DNA of 64,000 nucleotides from NCBI RefSeq assembly GCF_018417595.1, contig NZ_CP070982.1, forward strand, positions 5,383,001-5,447,000, in the 5' to 3' direction. Position 1 is the stretch's first letter. Every line of letters begins with the position of its first letter. This DNA comes from Pseudomonas entomophila. GTDB lineage: Bacteria > Pseudomonadota > Gammaproteobacteria > Pseudomonadales > Pseudomonadaceae. A program made the translations under genes and the position numbers. The notes under the pieces are model-generated. The model made no database searches. It was not told the DNA's origin and was given only the letters and a program-made list of their open reading frames with translations. Below, one piece after another: positions 57,378-64,000 of the stretch.

Positions 57378-57802
57378 TGGCCGAACTGCGCCTGCTGCTG
57401 GGCTTCGACTATGGCAGCAAACAGATTGGCGTGGCCGTCGGCCAGGTGATCACCGGCCAGGCCCGTGAACTGTGCGTGCTCAAGGCCCAGAACGGTGTGC
57501 CGGACTGGAACCAGGTCGAGAAGCTGATCAAGGAATGGAAACCCGACGCTATCGTCGTGGGGCTACCGCTGAACATGGACGGCACACCCAGCGACATGAG
57601 CGAGCGCGCCGAAAAGTTCGCCCGCCGCCTCAATGGTCGCTACAACCTGCCGGTACACACCCACGACGAACGCCTGACCACCTTCGAAGCCAAGGGCGAG
57701 CAGATGGCCCGTGGCGGCCGCCACGGCAGTTACCGCGACAACCCGGTCGACGCCATCGCCGCCGCCCTGCTGCTGCAAGGCTGGCTGGAGGCCAACACTT
57801 AA
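57377..57802 (+). CDS. ruvX: Holliday junction resolvase-like YqgF/RuvX
   Basis: A 141-residue RNase H-fold nuclease of the YqgF family, implicated in pre-16S rRNA 5' processing and formerly as a Holliday junction resolvase. Seen: first strand LLGFDYGSKQIGVAVG with the catalytic Asp, IVVGLPLNMDGTPSDMSERAEKFA, and HDERLTTFEA with catalytic Glu then DAIAAALLLQGWL. Coupled to algH by a one-base overlap; pyrR follows 51 bp later in the same direction. Confidence 0.95.
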   Translation: MAELRLLLGFDYGSKQIGVAVGQVITGQARELCVLKAQNGVPDWNQVEKLIKEWKPDAIVVGLPLNMDGTPSDMSERAEKFARRLNGRYNLPVHTHDERLTTFEAKGEQMARGGRHGSYRDNPVDAIAAALLLQGWLEANT

Positions 57803-57853
57803 ATCCGCTTTGCCGCCGGCTGGATCCGGCGCCCGCCTTCCGAGGAGCACGCA

Positions 57854-58372
57854 ATGAGCCTACCCAATCCCGCCGACCTGATCCGGCAGATGGCCGTCGA
57901 CCTTCGCGCCCACCTGGCCCGTCGTGCAATCACCGAGCCACGCTTCATCGGCATCCGCACCGGCGGTGTGTGGGTGGCCCAGGCCCTGCAGACGGAGCTG
58001 GGCGACGACAGCCCGCTGGGCACCCTCGATGTCTCGTTCTACCGAGACGACTTCAGCCAGAACGGTCTGCACCCGCAGGTACGCCCCTCGGAGCTGCCAT
58101 TCGAGATCGAAGGCCAGCACCTGGTGCTGGTGGACGACGTGCTGATGAGCGGCCGTACCATCCGCGCCGCCCTCAACGAACTGTTCGACTACGGCCGCCC
58201 GGCCAGCGTGACGCTGGTGTGCTTGCTCGACCTGGATGCCGGCGAACTGCCGATCCGCCCGAACGTGCTGGGCGCCACCCTGTCCCTGGCCACCCATGAA
58301 CGGGTAAAATTGACCGGACCCACGCCGCTCGCCCTCGAGCGCCAGGACCTCGCCCCCGCTTCCGCCCTTTAA
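57854..58372 (+). CDS. pyrR: PyrR bifunctional pyrimidine regulator/uracil phosphoribosyltransferase
   Basis: A 172-residue phosphoribosyltransferase-fold protein. Seen: PRPP loop [21 protein letters not shown] with two acidic residues, [12 protein letters not shown], and [13 protein letters not shown]. In Bacillus PyrR attenuates pyr transcription; in Pseudomonas its role is a regulator of pyrimidine genes. No clear anti-terminator RNA is seen in the 51 bp upstream. Followed by pyrB after 12 bp. Confidence 0.95.
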   Translation: MSLPNPADLIRQMAVDLRAHLARRAITEPRFIGIRTGGVWVAQALQTELGDDSPLGTLDVSFYRDDFSQNGLHPQVRPSELPFEIEGQHLVLVDDVLMSGRTIRAALNELFDYGRPASVTLVCLLDLDAGELPIRPNVLGATLSLATHERVKLTGPTPLALERQDLAPASAL

Positions 58373-58384
58373 GAGTCCCCCGCG

Positions 58385-59389
58385 ATGACGCCATTCGACG
58401 CCAAGCGCCCGCTGCAGCTCAATGACCAGGGCCAGCTGCGCCACTTCCTCTCGCTCGACGGTTTGCCCCGCGAACTGCTCACCGAGATCCTCGACACCGC
58501 CGACTCGTTCCTCGAAGTCGGCGCCCGGGCCGTGAAGAAAGTCCCGTTGCTGCGCGGCAAGACCGTGTGCAACGTGTTCTTCGAGAACTCCACCCGTACC
58601 CGCACCACCTTCGAACTGGCCGCCCAGCGGCTGTCGGCCGACGTGATCAGCCTGAACGTGTCGACCTCCTCGACCAGCAAGGGCGAGACCCTGTTCGACA
58701 CCCTGCGCAACCTCGAAGCCATGGCCGCCGACATGTTCGTCGTGCGCCATTCCGACTCCGGCGCGGCGCACTTCATCGCCGAGCACGTGTGCCCGGACGT
58801 GGCGGTGATCAACGGCGGTGACGGCCGCCACGCCCACCCCACGCAAGGCATGCTCGACATGCTGACCATCCGTCGCCACAAGGGCGGCTTCGAGAACCTT
58901 TCGGTGGCGATCGTCGGCGATATCCTGCACTCGCGCGTGGCCCGCTCGGACATGCTCGCGCTCAAGGCGCTGGGCTGCCCGGACATCCGCGTGATCGGCC
59001 CGAAGACGCTGATCCCGATCGGCATCGAGCAGTATGGCGTGAAGGTCTACACCGACCTCGCCGAAGGCCTGAAGGACGTCGACGTGGTGATCATGCTGCG
59101 CCTGCAGCGTGAGCGCATGGCCGGCGGCCTGCTGCCCAGCGAAGGTGAGTTCTACCGCTTGTTCGGCTTGACCACCGCGCGCCTGGCAGGGGCCAAGCCG
59201 GATGCCATCGTCATGCACCCGGGCCCGATCAACCGCGGCGTGGAAATCGAGTCGGCGGTGGCCGACGGCAAGCATTCGGTGATCCTCAACCAGGTCACCT
59301 ACGGCATCGCCGTGCGCATGGCGGTGCTGTCCATGGCCATGAGCGGGCAGAACGCGCAACGTCAATTCGACCAGGAGAACGCCCAGTGA
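58385..59389 (+). CDS. pyrB: Aspartate carbamoyltransferase catalytic subunit
   Basis: A 334-residue enzyme forming carbamoyl-aspartate, the committed step of pyrimidine synthesis. Seen: carbamoyl-phosphate site [19 protein letters not shown] near residue 64, the catalytic HPTQGMLDM, and the aspartate-side [12 protein letters not shown]. An N-terminal extension of about 20 residues relative to E. coli is the Pseudomonas form that binds effectors. It overlaps the start of the next gene by 4 bp, as expected for a dodecamer with PyrC'. Confidence 0.98.
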   Translation: MTPFDAKRPLQLNDQGQLRHFLSLDGLPRELLTEILDTADSFLEVGARAVKKVPLLRGKTVCNVFFENSTRTRTTFELAAQRLSADVISLNVSTSSTSKGETLFDTLRNLEAMAADMFVVRHSDSGAAHFIAEHVCPDVAVINGGDGRHAHPTQGMLDMLTIRRHKGGFENLSVAIVGDILHSRVARSDMLALKALGCPDIRVIGPKTLIPIGIEQYGVKVYTDLAEGLKDVDVVIMLRLQRERMAGGLLPSEGEFYRLFGLTTARLAGAKPDAIVMHPGPINRGVEIESAVADGKHSVILNQVTYGIAVRMAVLSMAMSGQNAQRQFDQENAQ

Positions 59390-60657
59390 CCATCAGCATT
59401 ATCGGCGCCCGGGTCATCGATCCTGCCAGCGGCCTGGACCGCGTCACCGACCTGCACCTGGAAGGCGGGCGCATTGCCGCCATCGGCGCGGCCCAGGCCG
59501 GCTTCAGCGCCAGCCGCACGATCCAGGCCACGGGCCTGGTCGCCGCTCCGGGCCTGGTCGACCTCGGTGTGTCGCTGCGCGAGCCGGGCTACAGCCGCAA
59601 GGGCACCATCGCCAGCGAGACCCGCGCCGCAGTGGCCGGCGGCGTCACCAGCCTGTGCTGCCCACCGCAAACCAAGCCCATTCTCGACACCTCCGCCGTC
59701 GCCGAGCTGATCCTCGACCGCTCCCGCGAGGCGGCCAACAGCAAGGTCTACCCGATCGGCGCCCTGACCAAGGGCCTGGAAGGCGAACAACTGGCCGAGC
59801 TGGTCGCCCTGCGCGACACCGGCTGCGTGGCCTTCGGCAATGGCCTGAAAGAGATCCCCAACAATCGCACCCTGGCCCGTGCCCTGGAGTACGCGGCGAC
59901 CTTCGACCTGACCGTGGTGTTCCACTCCCAGGACCGCGACCTGTCGCAGGGCGGCCTCGCCCATGAAGGCCCGATGGCCAGCTTCCTCGGCCTGCCCGGC
60001 ATCCCGGAAACCGCCGAGACCGTGGCCCTGGCCCGCAACCTGCTGCTGGTCGAGCAGACCGGCGTGCGCGCCCACTTCACCCAGATCACCAGTGCCCGCG
60101 GCGCGCGACTGATCGCCCAGGCCCAGCAACTGGGGCTGCCGGTCACCGCCGATGTGGCGCTGTATCAGCTGATCCTCACCGACGAGGCCCTGCGCGACTT
60201 CTCCAGCCTGTACCACGTGCAGCCGCCGCTGCGCACCGCCGCCGACCGCGACGGCCTGCGCGAGGCGGTGAAGTCCGGGGTGATCCAGGCGATCTCCAGC
60301 CATCACCAGCCCCACGAACGTGATGCCAAGCTGGCGCCGTTCGGTGCCACCGAACCGGGTATCAGCAGCGTCGAGCTGTTGCTGCCACTGGCCATGACCC
60401 TGGTGGAGGACGGCCTGCTCGACCTGCCCACGTTGCTGGCGCGCCTGAGCAGTGGCCCGGCCGCGGCCATGCGCCTGCCGGCCGGTGAGCTGAAGGTGGG
60501 TGGCGCGGCAGACCTGGTGCTGTTCGATCCGAAGGCGTCCACCGTTGCTGGCGAGCAGTGGTACTCCCGCGGCGCGAACTGCCCGTTCATCGGCCACTGC
60601 CTGCCGGGCGCGGTACGTTACACCCTGGTCGACGGGCACATCTGCCACGAGGCCTGA
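59386..60657 (+). CDS. pyrC': Dihydroorotase-like subunit PyrC' (inactive)
   Basis: A 423-residue dihydroorotase homologue. In catalytic enzymes the first metal motif is DxHxHLREPG; here, near residue 58, it is [10 protein letters not shown], so both metal-binding histidines are missing. This is the known non-catalytic PyrC' (PyrX) of Pseudomonas, required to assemble active aspartate carbamoyltransferase with PyrB. The rest of the fold ([18 protein letters not shown], and the terminal [23 protein letters not shown]) is intact. Starts with GTG at 59386, overlapping the pyrB stop. A real dihydroorotase must be elsewhere. Confidence 0.95.
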   Translation: MTISIIGARVIDPASGLDRVTDLHLEGGRIAAIGAAQAGFSASRTIQATGLVAAPGLVDLGVSLREPGYSRKGTIASETRAAVAGGVTSLCCPPQTKPILDTSAVAELILDRSREAANSKVYPIGALTKGLEGEQLAELVALRDTGCVAFGNGLKEIPNNRTLARALEYAATFDLTVVFHSQDRDLSQGGLAHEGPMASFLGLPGIPETAETVALARNLLLVEQTGVRAHFTQITSARGARLIAQAQQLGLPVTADVALYQLILTDEALRDFSSLYHVQPPLRTAADRDGLREAVKSGVIQAISSHHQPHERDAKLAPFGATEPGISSVELLLPLAMTLVEDGLLDLPTLLARLSSGPAAAMRLPAGELKVGGAADLVLFDPKASTVAGEQWYSRGANCPFIGHCLPGAVRYTLVDGHICHEA

Positions 60658-60674
60658 TAGATCGCGTCGCTCCC

Positions 60675-60738
60675 TTCGCGGGTAAACCCGCTCCCACAGG
60701 GCTATCGAAGCGCCTGTGGGAGCGGGTTTACCCGCGAA
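60675..60738. repeat. REP palindrome pair
   Basis: TTCGCGGGTAAACCCGCTCC and GGAGCGGGTTTACCCGCGAA face each other with a short spacer, after pyrC'. Confidence 0.85.
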
Positions 60739-60788
60739 TGCCCCAACATGAATGCGCCTGCCCTACCCCAACCACTCATCCCCCAAGG

Positions 60789-60816
60789 TTGAAATCCTTC
60801 CCCCCTCCCCCCATAT
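60789..60816 (+). promoter_or_regulatory. Heat-shock (sigma-32) promoter of hslVU
   Basis: TTGAAA and CCCCATAT are 14 bp apart, close to the E. coli sigma-32 consensus (TTGAAA, N11-14, CCCCATNT). It lies 45 bp before the hslV start, consistent with heat-shock control of HslVU. Confidence 0.75.
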
Positions 60817-60861
60817 GAGTCGGCATCAGGCATTTTCGCCCCGCTGCGTGGAGACTCTCCC

Positions 60862-61392
60862 TTGACTACCATCGTTTCTGTCCGCCGTAACGGCAAAGTC
60901 GTCATGGGCGGCGACGGCCAGGTTTCCCTCGGCAACACCGTGATGAAAGGCAACGCCAAGAAAGTCCGTCGCCTGTACAACGGCCAGGTCATCGCCGGTT
61001 TCGCCGGTGCCACCGCCGACGCCTTCACCCTGTTCGAGCGCTTTGAAGCGCAACTGCAGAAACACTCCGGCCACTTGGTCCGCGCCGCCGTCGAGCTGGC
61101 CAAGGAATGGCGCACCGACCGCTCGCTCAGCCGCCTGGAGGCGATGCTGGCCGTGGCCAACAAGGACGCCTCGCTGATCATCACCGGCAACGGTGACGTG
61201 GTCGAGCCCGAGGACGGCCTGATCGCCATGGGCTCCGGCGGTGGCTACGCCCAGGCCGCGGCCCGCGCCCTGCTGAACAAGACCGACCTGTCGGCCCGCG
61301 AAATCACCGAGGCCGCCCTGAACATCGCCGGCGACATCTGCGTGTTCACCAACCACAACCTGACCATCGAGGAGCAGGACCTGGCCGAGTGA
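60862..61392 (+). CDS. hslV: ATP-dependent protease subunit HslV
   Basis: A 176-residue proteasome-like peptidase, two hexamers of which form the HslV core. The mature N-terminus Thr, which is the nucleophile, follows the start ([21 protein letters not shown]). [15 protein letters not shown] lies in the second half. Length is exact. The start codon is TTG at 60862, with GGAG upstream; the first ATG at 60904 would remove the catalytic threonine. Followed by hslU. Confidence 0.97.
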   Translation: MTTIVSVRRNGKVVMGGDGQVSLGNTVMKGNAKKVRRLYNGQVIAGFAGATADAFTLFERFEAQLQKHSGHLVRAAVELAKEWRTDRSLSRLEAMLAVANKDASLIITGNGDVVEPEDGLIAMGSGGGYAQAAARALLNKTDLSAREITEAALNIAGDICVFTNHNLTIEEQDLAE

Positions 61393-61407
61393 ATCAGTTG
61401 TTTTGGC

Positions 61408-61426
61408 GTCCCGCTCGCAGCGGGAC
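61408..61426 (+). other. Short stem-loop between hslV and hslU
   Basis: GTCCCGCT and AGCGGGAC, an 8-bp stem with a 3-base loop, then TTTT. Could be a partial terminator that reduces hslU transcription relative to hslV. Confidence 0.45.
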
Positions 61427-61466
61427 TTTTCCACACTGATCACTCTGCTCGAGGACCCCATACATC

Positions 61467-62810
61467 ATGTCCATGACCCCCCGCGAAATCGTCCACGAAC
61501 TCAACCGCCACATCATCGGCCAGGACGACGCCAAGCGCGCCGTCGCCATCGCCCTGCGCAACCGCTGGCGGCGCATGCAGCTCCCTGCCGAGCTGCGTGC
61601 CGAAGTCACCCCCAAGAACATCCTGATGATCGGCCCCACCGGCGTGGGCAAGACCGAAATCGCCCGCCGCCTGGCCAAGCTGGCCAACGCGCCGTTCATC
61701 AAGGTCGAGGCGACCAAGTTCACCGAAGTCGGCTACGTGGGCCGTGACGTCGAGTCGATCATCCGCGACCTGGCCGACGCCGCGCTGAAGATGCTGCGCG
61801 AGCAGGAAATCGTCCGCGTGCGCCACCGCGCCGAAGACGCCGCCGAAGACCGCATCCTCGACGCCCTGCTGCCGCAGGCGCGGGTCAGCAGCTTCAGCGA
61901 GGAAGCCCAGCAGTCCAGCGGCGACTCCAACACCCGCCAGCTGTTCCGCAAGCGCCTGCGCGAAGGCCAGCTGGACGACAAGGAAATCGAGATCGAAGTC
62001 GCCGAGAGCATGGGCGTCGATATTGCCGCGCCGCCCGGCATGGAAGAGATGACCAACCAGCTGCAGAGCCTGTTCGCCAACATGGGCAAGGGCAAGCGCA
62101 AGAGCCGCAAGCTGAAGGTGAAAGAAGCCCTGAAGATGGTCCGCGATGAAGAGGCGAGCCGCCTGGTCAACGAGGAAGAGCTCAAGGCCAAGGCCCTGGA
62201 AGCGGTCGAACAACACGGCATCGTGTTCATCGACGAGATCGACAAGGTGGCCAAGCGTGGCAATGTCGGTGGCGCCGACGTGTCCCGCGAAGGCGTGCAG
62301 CGCGACCTGCTGCCGCTGATCGAAGGCTGCACGGTCAACACCAAGCTGGGCATGGTCAAGACCGACCATATCCTGTTCATCGCCTCCGGCGCGTTCCACC
62401 TGAGCAAACCCAGCGACCTGGTGCCTGAACTGCAAGGCCGCCTGCCAATCCGTGTCGAGCTCAAGGCGCTGACCCCGGAAGACTTCGAGCGCATCCTGAA
62501 AGAGCCGCACGCCTCGCTGACCGAACAGTACCGCGAGCTGCTCAAGACCGAAGGCCTGCATATCGAGTTCGCCGACGAAGGCCTCAAGCGCCTGGCCGAG
62601 ATCGCCTTCCAGGTCAACGAGAAGACCGAGAACATCGGTGCCCGCCGCCTGCACACCCTGCTCGAGCGCCTGCTCGAAGAGGTGTCGTTCAGCGCCGGCG
62701 ACCTGGCCAGCACCCACGACGAGAAGCCGATCCACATCGACGCGGCCTATGTGAACAGCCACCTCGGTGAGCTGGCGCAGAACGAAGACCTGTCGCGCTA
62801 CATCCTGTAA
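61467..62810 (+). CDS. hslU: ATP-dependent protease ATPase subunit HslU
   Basis: A 447-residue Clp/Hsp100-family unfoldase that feeds substrates to HslV. Seen: Walker [19 protein letters not shown] near 55, pore motif EVGYVGRDV, intermediate I domain (about 110-240), Walker [16 protein letters not shown] near 252, and arginine-finger region [17 protein letters not shown]. Start at 61467. The I-domain is intact. Co-transcribed with hslV, 74 bp downstream. Confidence 0.98.
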   Translation: MSMTPREIVHELNRHIIGQDDAKRAVAIALRNRWRRMQLPAELRAEVTPKNILMIGPTGVGKTEIARRLAKLANAPFIKVEATKFTEVGYVGRDVESIIRDLADAALKMLREQEIVRVRHRAEDAAEDRILDALLPQARVSSFSEEAQQSSGDSNTRQLFRKRLREGQLDDKEIEIEVAESMGVDIAAPPGMEEMTNQLQSLFANMGKGKRKSRKLKVKEALKMVRDEEASRLVNEEELKAKALEAVEQHGIVFIDEIDKVAKRGNVGGADVSREGVQRDLLPLIEGCTVNTKLGMVKTDHILFIASGAFHLSKPSDLVPELQGRLPIRVELKALTPEDFERILKEPHASLTEQYRELLKTEGLHIEFADEGLKRLAEIAFQVNEKTENIGARRLHTLLERLLEEVSFSAGDLASTHDEKPIHIDAAYVNSHLGELAQNEDLSRYIL

Positions 62811-62823
62811 GACCGCGTGGGGC

Positions 62824-62917
62824 CGCTGCGCGGCCCGTTCGCGGCACAAGGCCGCTCCTACAGGGAATCGCGATCGTCTGTAGGAGCGGCCTTGTGCCGC
62901 GAACGGGCTGCGCAGCA
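62824..62917. repeat. REP palindrome pair
   Basis: GCCCGTTCGCGGCACAAGGC at the left and GCCTTGTGCCGCGAACGGGC at the right form long inverted arms around a CGCTCCTAC/GTAGGAGCG core, after hslU. Confidence 0.88.
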
Positions 62918-62981
62918 GCCCCTTGCACAATGGCCAAAATCACTCGAAGCTTGCCGCTTGAAGCCAGAGAGAGACATAGCC

Positions 62982-63359
62982 ATGGCCCGCCTGCCCACCG
63001 CGATCAACCTGCACAAAGCCTCGAAGACCCTCACCCTCACCTACGCCCCCGGCGAGGTCTACCACCTGCCCGCCGAATTCCTGCGCGTGCACTCCCCCTC
63101 CGCCGAGGTCCAGGGCCACGGCAATCCCATCCTGCAGTTCGGCAAGATCAATGTCGGCCTCAGCGGCCTGGAACCGGCCGGTCAATATGCACTGAAACTG
63201 ACCTTCGACGACGGCCATGACTCCGGATTGTTCACCTGGGAATACCTGGAACAGCTGTGCCTGCGCCAGGAGCAATTGTGGGCCGATTATCTGGACGAAT
63301 TGCACAAGGCCGGCAAATCCCGCGACCCGTCGGAATCGGTGGTGAAACTGATGCTCTAG
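62982..63359 (+). CDS. DUF971-family protein (gamma-butyrobetaine hydroxylase-like N domain)
   Basis: A 125-residue protein with one DUF971 domain: INLHKASKTLTLTY, EFLRVHSPSAEVQGHG and the late FDDGHDSGLFTWEYLEQL. The family resembles the N-terminal domain of gamma-butyrobetaine hydroxylase, and the domain appears in proteins linked to iron-sulfur assembly, but stand-alone bacterial members are uncharacterised. Start at the ATG at 62982 after GAGAGAG; the frame extends upstream only through the REP. Usual neighbour of hslU in Pseudomonas. Confidence 0.9.
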   Translation: MARLPTAINLHKASKTLTLTYAPGEVYHLPAEFLRVHSPSAEVQGHGNPILQFGKINVGLSGLEPAGQYALKLTFDDGHDSGLFTWEYLEQLCLRQEQLWADYLDELHKAGKSRDPSESVVKLML

Positions 63360-63695
63360 CTCAAGGCTCCCACGCTTTAGAGCGCATTTTCTAATCTCAT
63401 CTGCTTGAATGCCTGGATGGCAGCCAAAGACTGGCTGTCTTGCGCATTACACGAAAGTCGGGTAACCAATGGAGCTGGCAAGTTCCCTGCATTGCATTTC
63501 GGGCAAGCAGGGCCAGGCCGGTAGGTAGAGGTCGCGAGCGAAAGCAGGCTGTCTTCACACGCAGAAAATCCCGCCGCTCATCACCGACACGCCCCCGGTC
63601 GCAGCACCGCTGTTCCTTATCACTGGTCACCCGAGTAGCAGTACCGGGCTGTCACAGCACACCGGTACTCGTCTCAGGACAACGGAGCGTCGTAG
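63360..63695. other. 336-bp intergenic region upstream of phaC1
   Basis: Contains no convincing gene. A short inverted repeat, CAGCCA and TGGCTG around AAGAC, lies at 63421-63437. No full sigma-54 or good sigma-70 promoter is recognised, although a long regulatory region before the pha operon is expected. Confidence 0.4.
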
Positions 63696-64000
63696 ATGAG
63701 TAACAAGAACAACGATGAGTTGCAGCGGCAGGCCTCGGAGAACACCTTGGGGCTGAACCCGGTCATCGGCATTCGCCGCAAGGATCTGTTGACCTCGGCG
63801 CGCACGGTATTGCGCCAGGCATTGCGTCAACCGTTGCACAGCGCCAAGCACGTGGCGCATTTCGGCCTGGAACTGAAGAACGTGCTGCTGGGCAAATCGA
63901 GTCTTCAGCCCGAAAGCGACGACCGTCGCTTCAGCGACCCGGCCTGGAGCAACAACCCGCTGTACCGCCGCTACCTGCAGACTTACCTGGCCTGGCGCAA
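63696..64000 (+). CDS. phaC1: Class II PHA synthase PhaC1, N-terminal part
   Basis: The first 101 codons of a polyhydroxyalkanoate synthase; the gene runs off the right edge. The visible sequence SNKNNDELQRQASENTLGLN, then RKDLLTSARTVLRQALRQP and WSNNPLYRRYLQTYLAW, fits the N-terminal domain of medium-chain-length PHA synthases. The catalytic Cys box lies beyond the window. Start at the ATG at 63696 after ACGGAG. It polymerises 3-hydroxyacyl-CoA into storage granules. It follows hslVU and the DUF971 gene, the standard Pseudomonas order. Confidence 0.93.
   Translation, partial: MSNKNNDELQRQASENTLGLNPVIGIRRKDLLTSARTVLRQALRQPLHSAKHVAHFGLELKNVLLGKSSLQPESDDRRFSDPAWSNNPLYRRYLQTYLAWR

Noticed and set aside
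63430..63450. Sigma-54 promoter before phaC1 (TGGCTGTCTTGC)
   Set aside because: The distance between the TGGC and TTGC elements is three bases too short for a -24/-12 promoter.

Overview
The window is chromosomal DNA from a Pseudomonas of the P. putida group. Evidence: high GC with the matching codon bias, many putida-type REP palindromes between genes, and a gene order characteristic of Pseudomonas: fba, pgk, epd, tkt and metK; ahcY-metF; bioA; pilGHIJ-chpA-chpC; gshB-tonB-algH-ruvX-pyrR-pyrB-pyrC'; hslVU; and the start of phaC1. The species cannot be fixed from this stretch.

Layout. 1-3.4 kb: the start of a periplasmic binding protein gene and an amino-acid cassette (DauR-like regulator, PLP dehydratase, ornithine-cyclodeaminase-family enzyme). 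3.1-6.1 kb: a small winged-helix protein, a YgjP-like metallopeptidase and a response regulator with GGDEF and EAL domains. 6.3-12.6 kb: central carbon genes fba, pgk, epd and tkt with two small lipoproteins. 12.8-15.1 kb: sahR-like regulator and metK. 15.2-23.1 kb: one 2638-codon Tc insecticidal toxin A-subunit gene without TcB or TcC partners, bracketed by two nearly identical copies of a terminator. 23.3-29.5 kb: a broken ligB, small envelope genes, mltA, a transporter and an antiporter. 30-36 kb: two PixA-like genes, ahcY-metF behind an SAH riboswitch, then a putative glycosyltransferase and a binding protein. 36-45 kb: rhlE, yceI-cybB, an FAD amine oxidase, an unknown gene, bioA, rsmE and trhA. 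45-54.4 kb: the Chp/Pil-Chp chemosensory system. 54.6-60.7 kb: gshB, tonB3-type gene and the pyrimidine cluster. 60.8-64 kb: hslVU, a DUF971 gene and truncated phaC1.

How parts connect. The S-adenosylmethionine cycle is represented by metK (makes SAM), ahcY (clears S-adenosylhomocysteine, SAH) and metF (supplies methyl groups). The first is under a protein SAH sensor of the SahR type and the second pair under an SAH riboswitch, so two unrelated SAH sensors act in one region. The Chp genes and the TonB3-type gene both relate to type IV pili. The most unusual region is the orphan Tc toxin locus: an apparent insertion at the metK terminator, next to a decaying ligB, with a 24-bp palindrome upstream that recurs before an uncharacterised gene 26 kb away.
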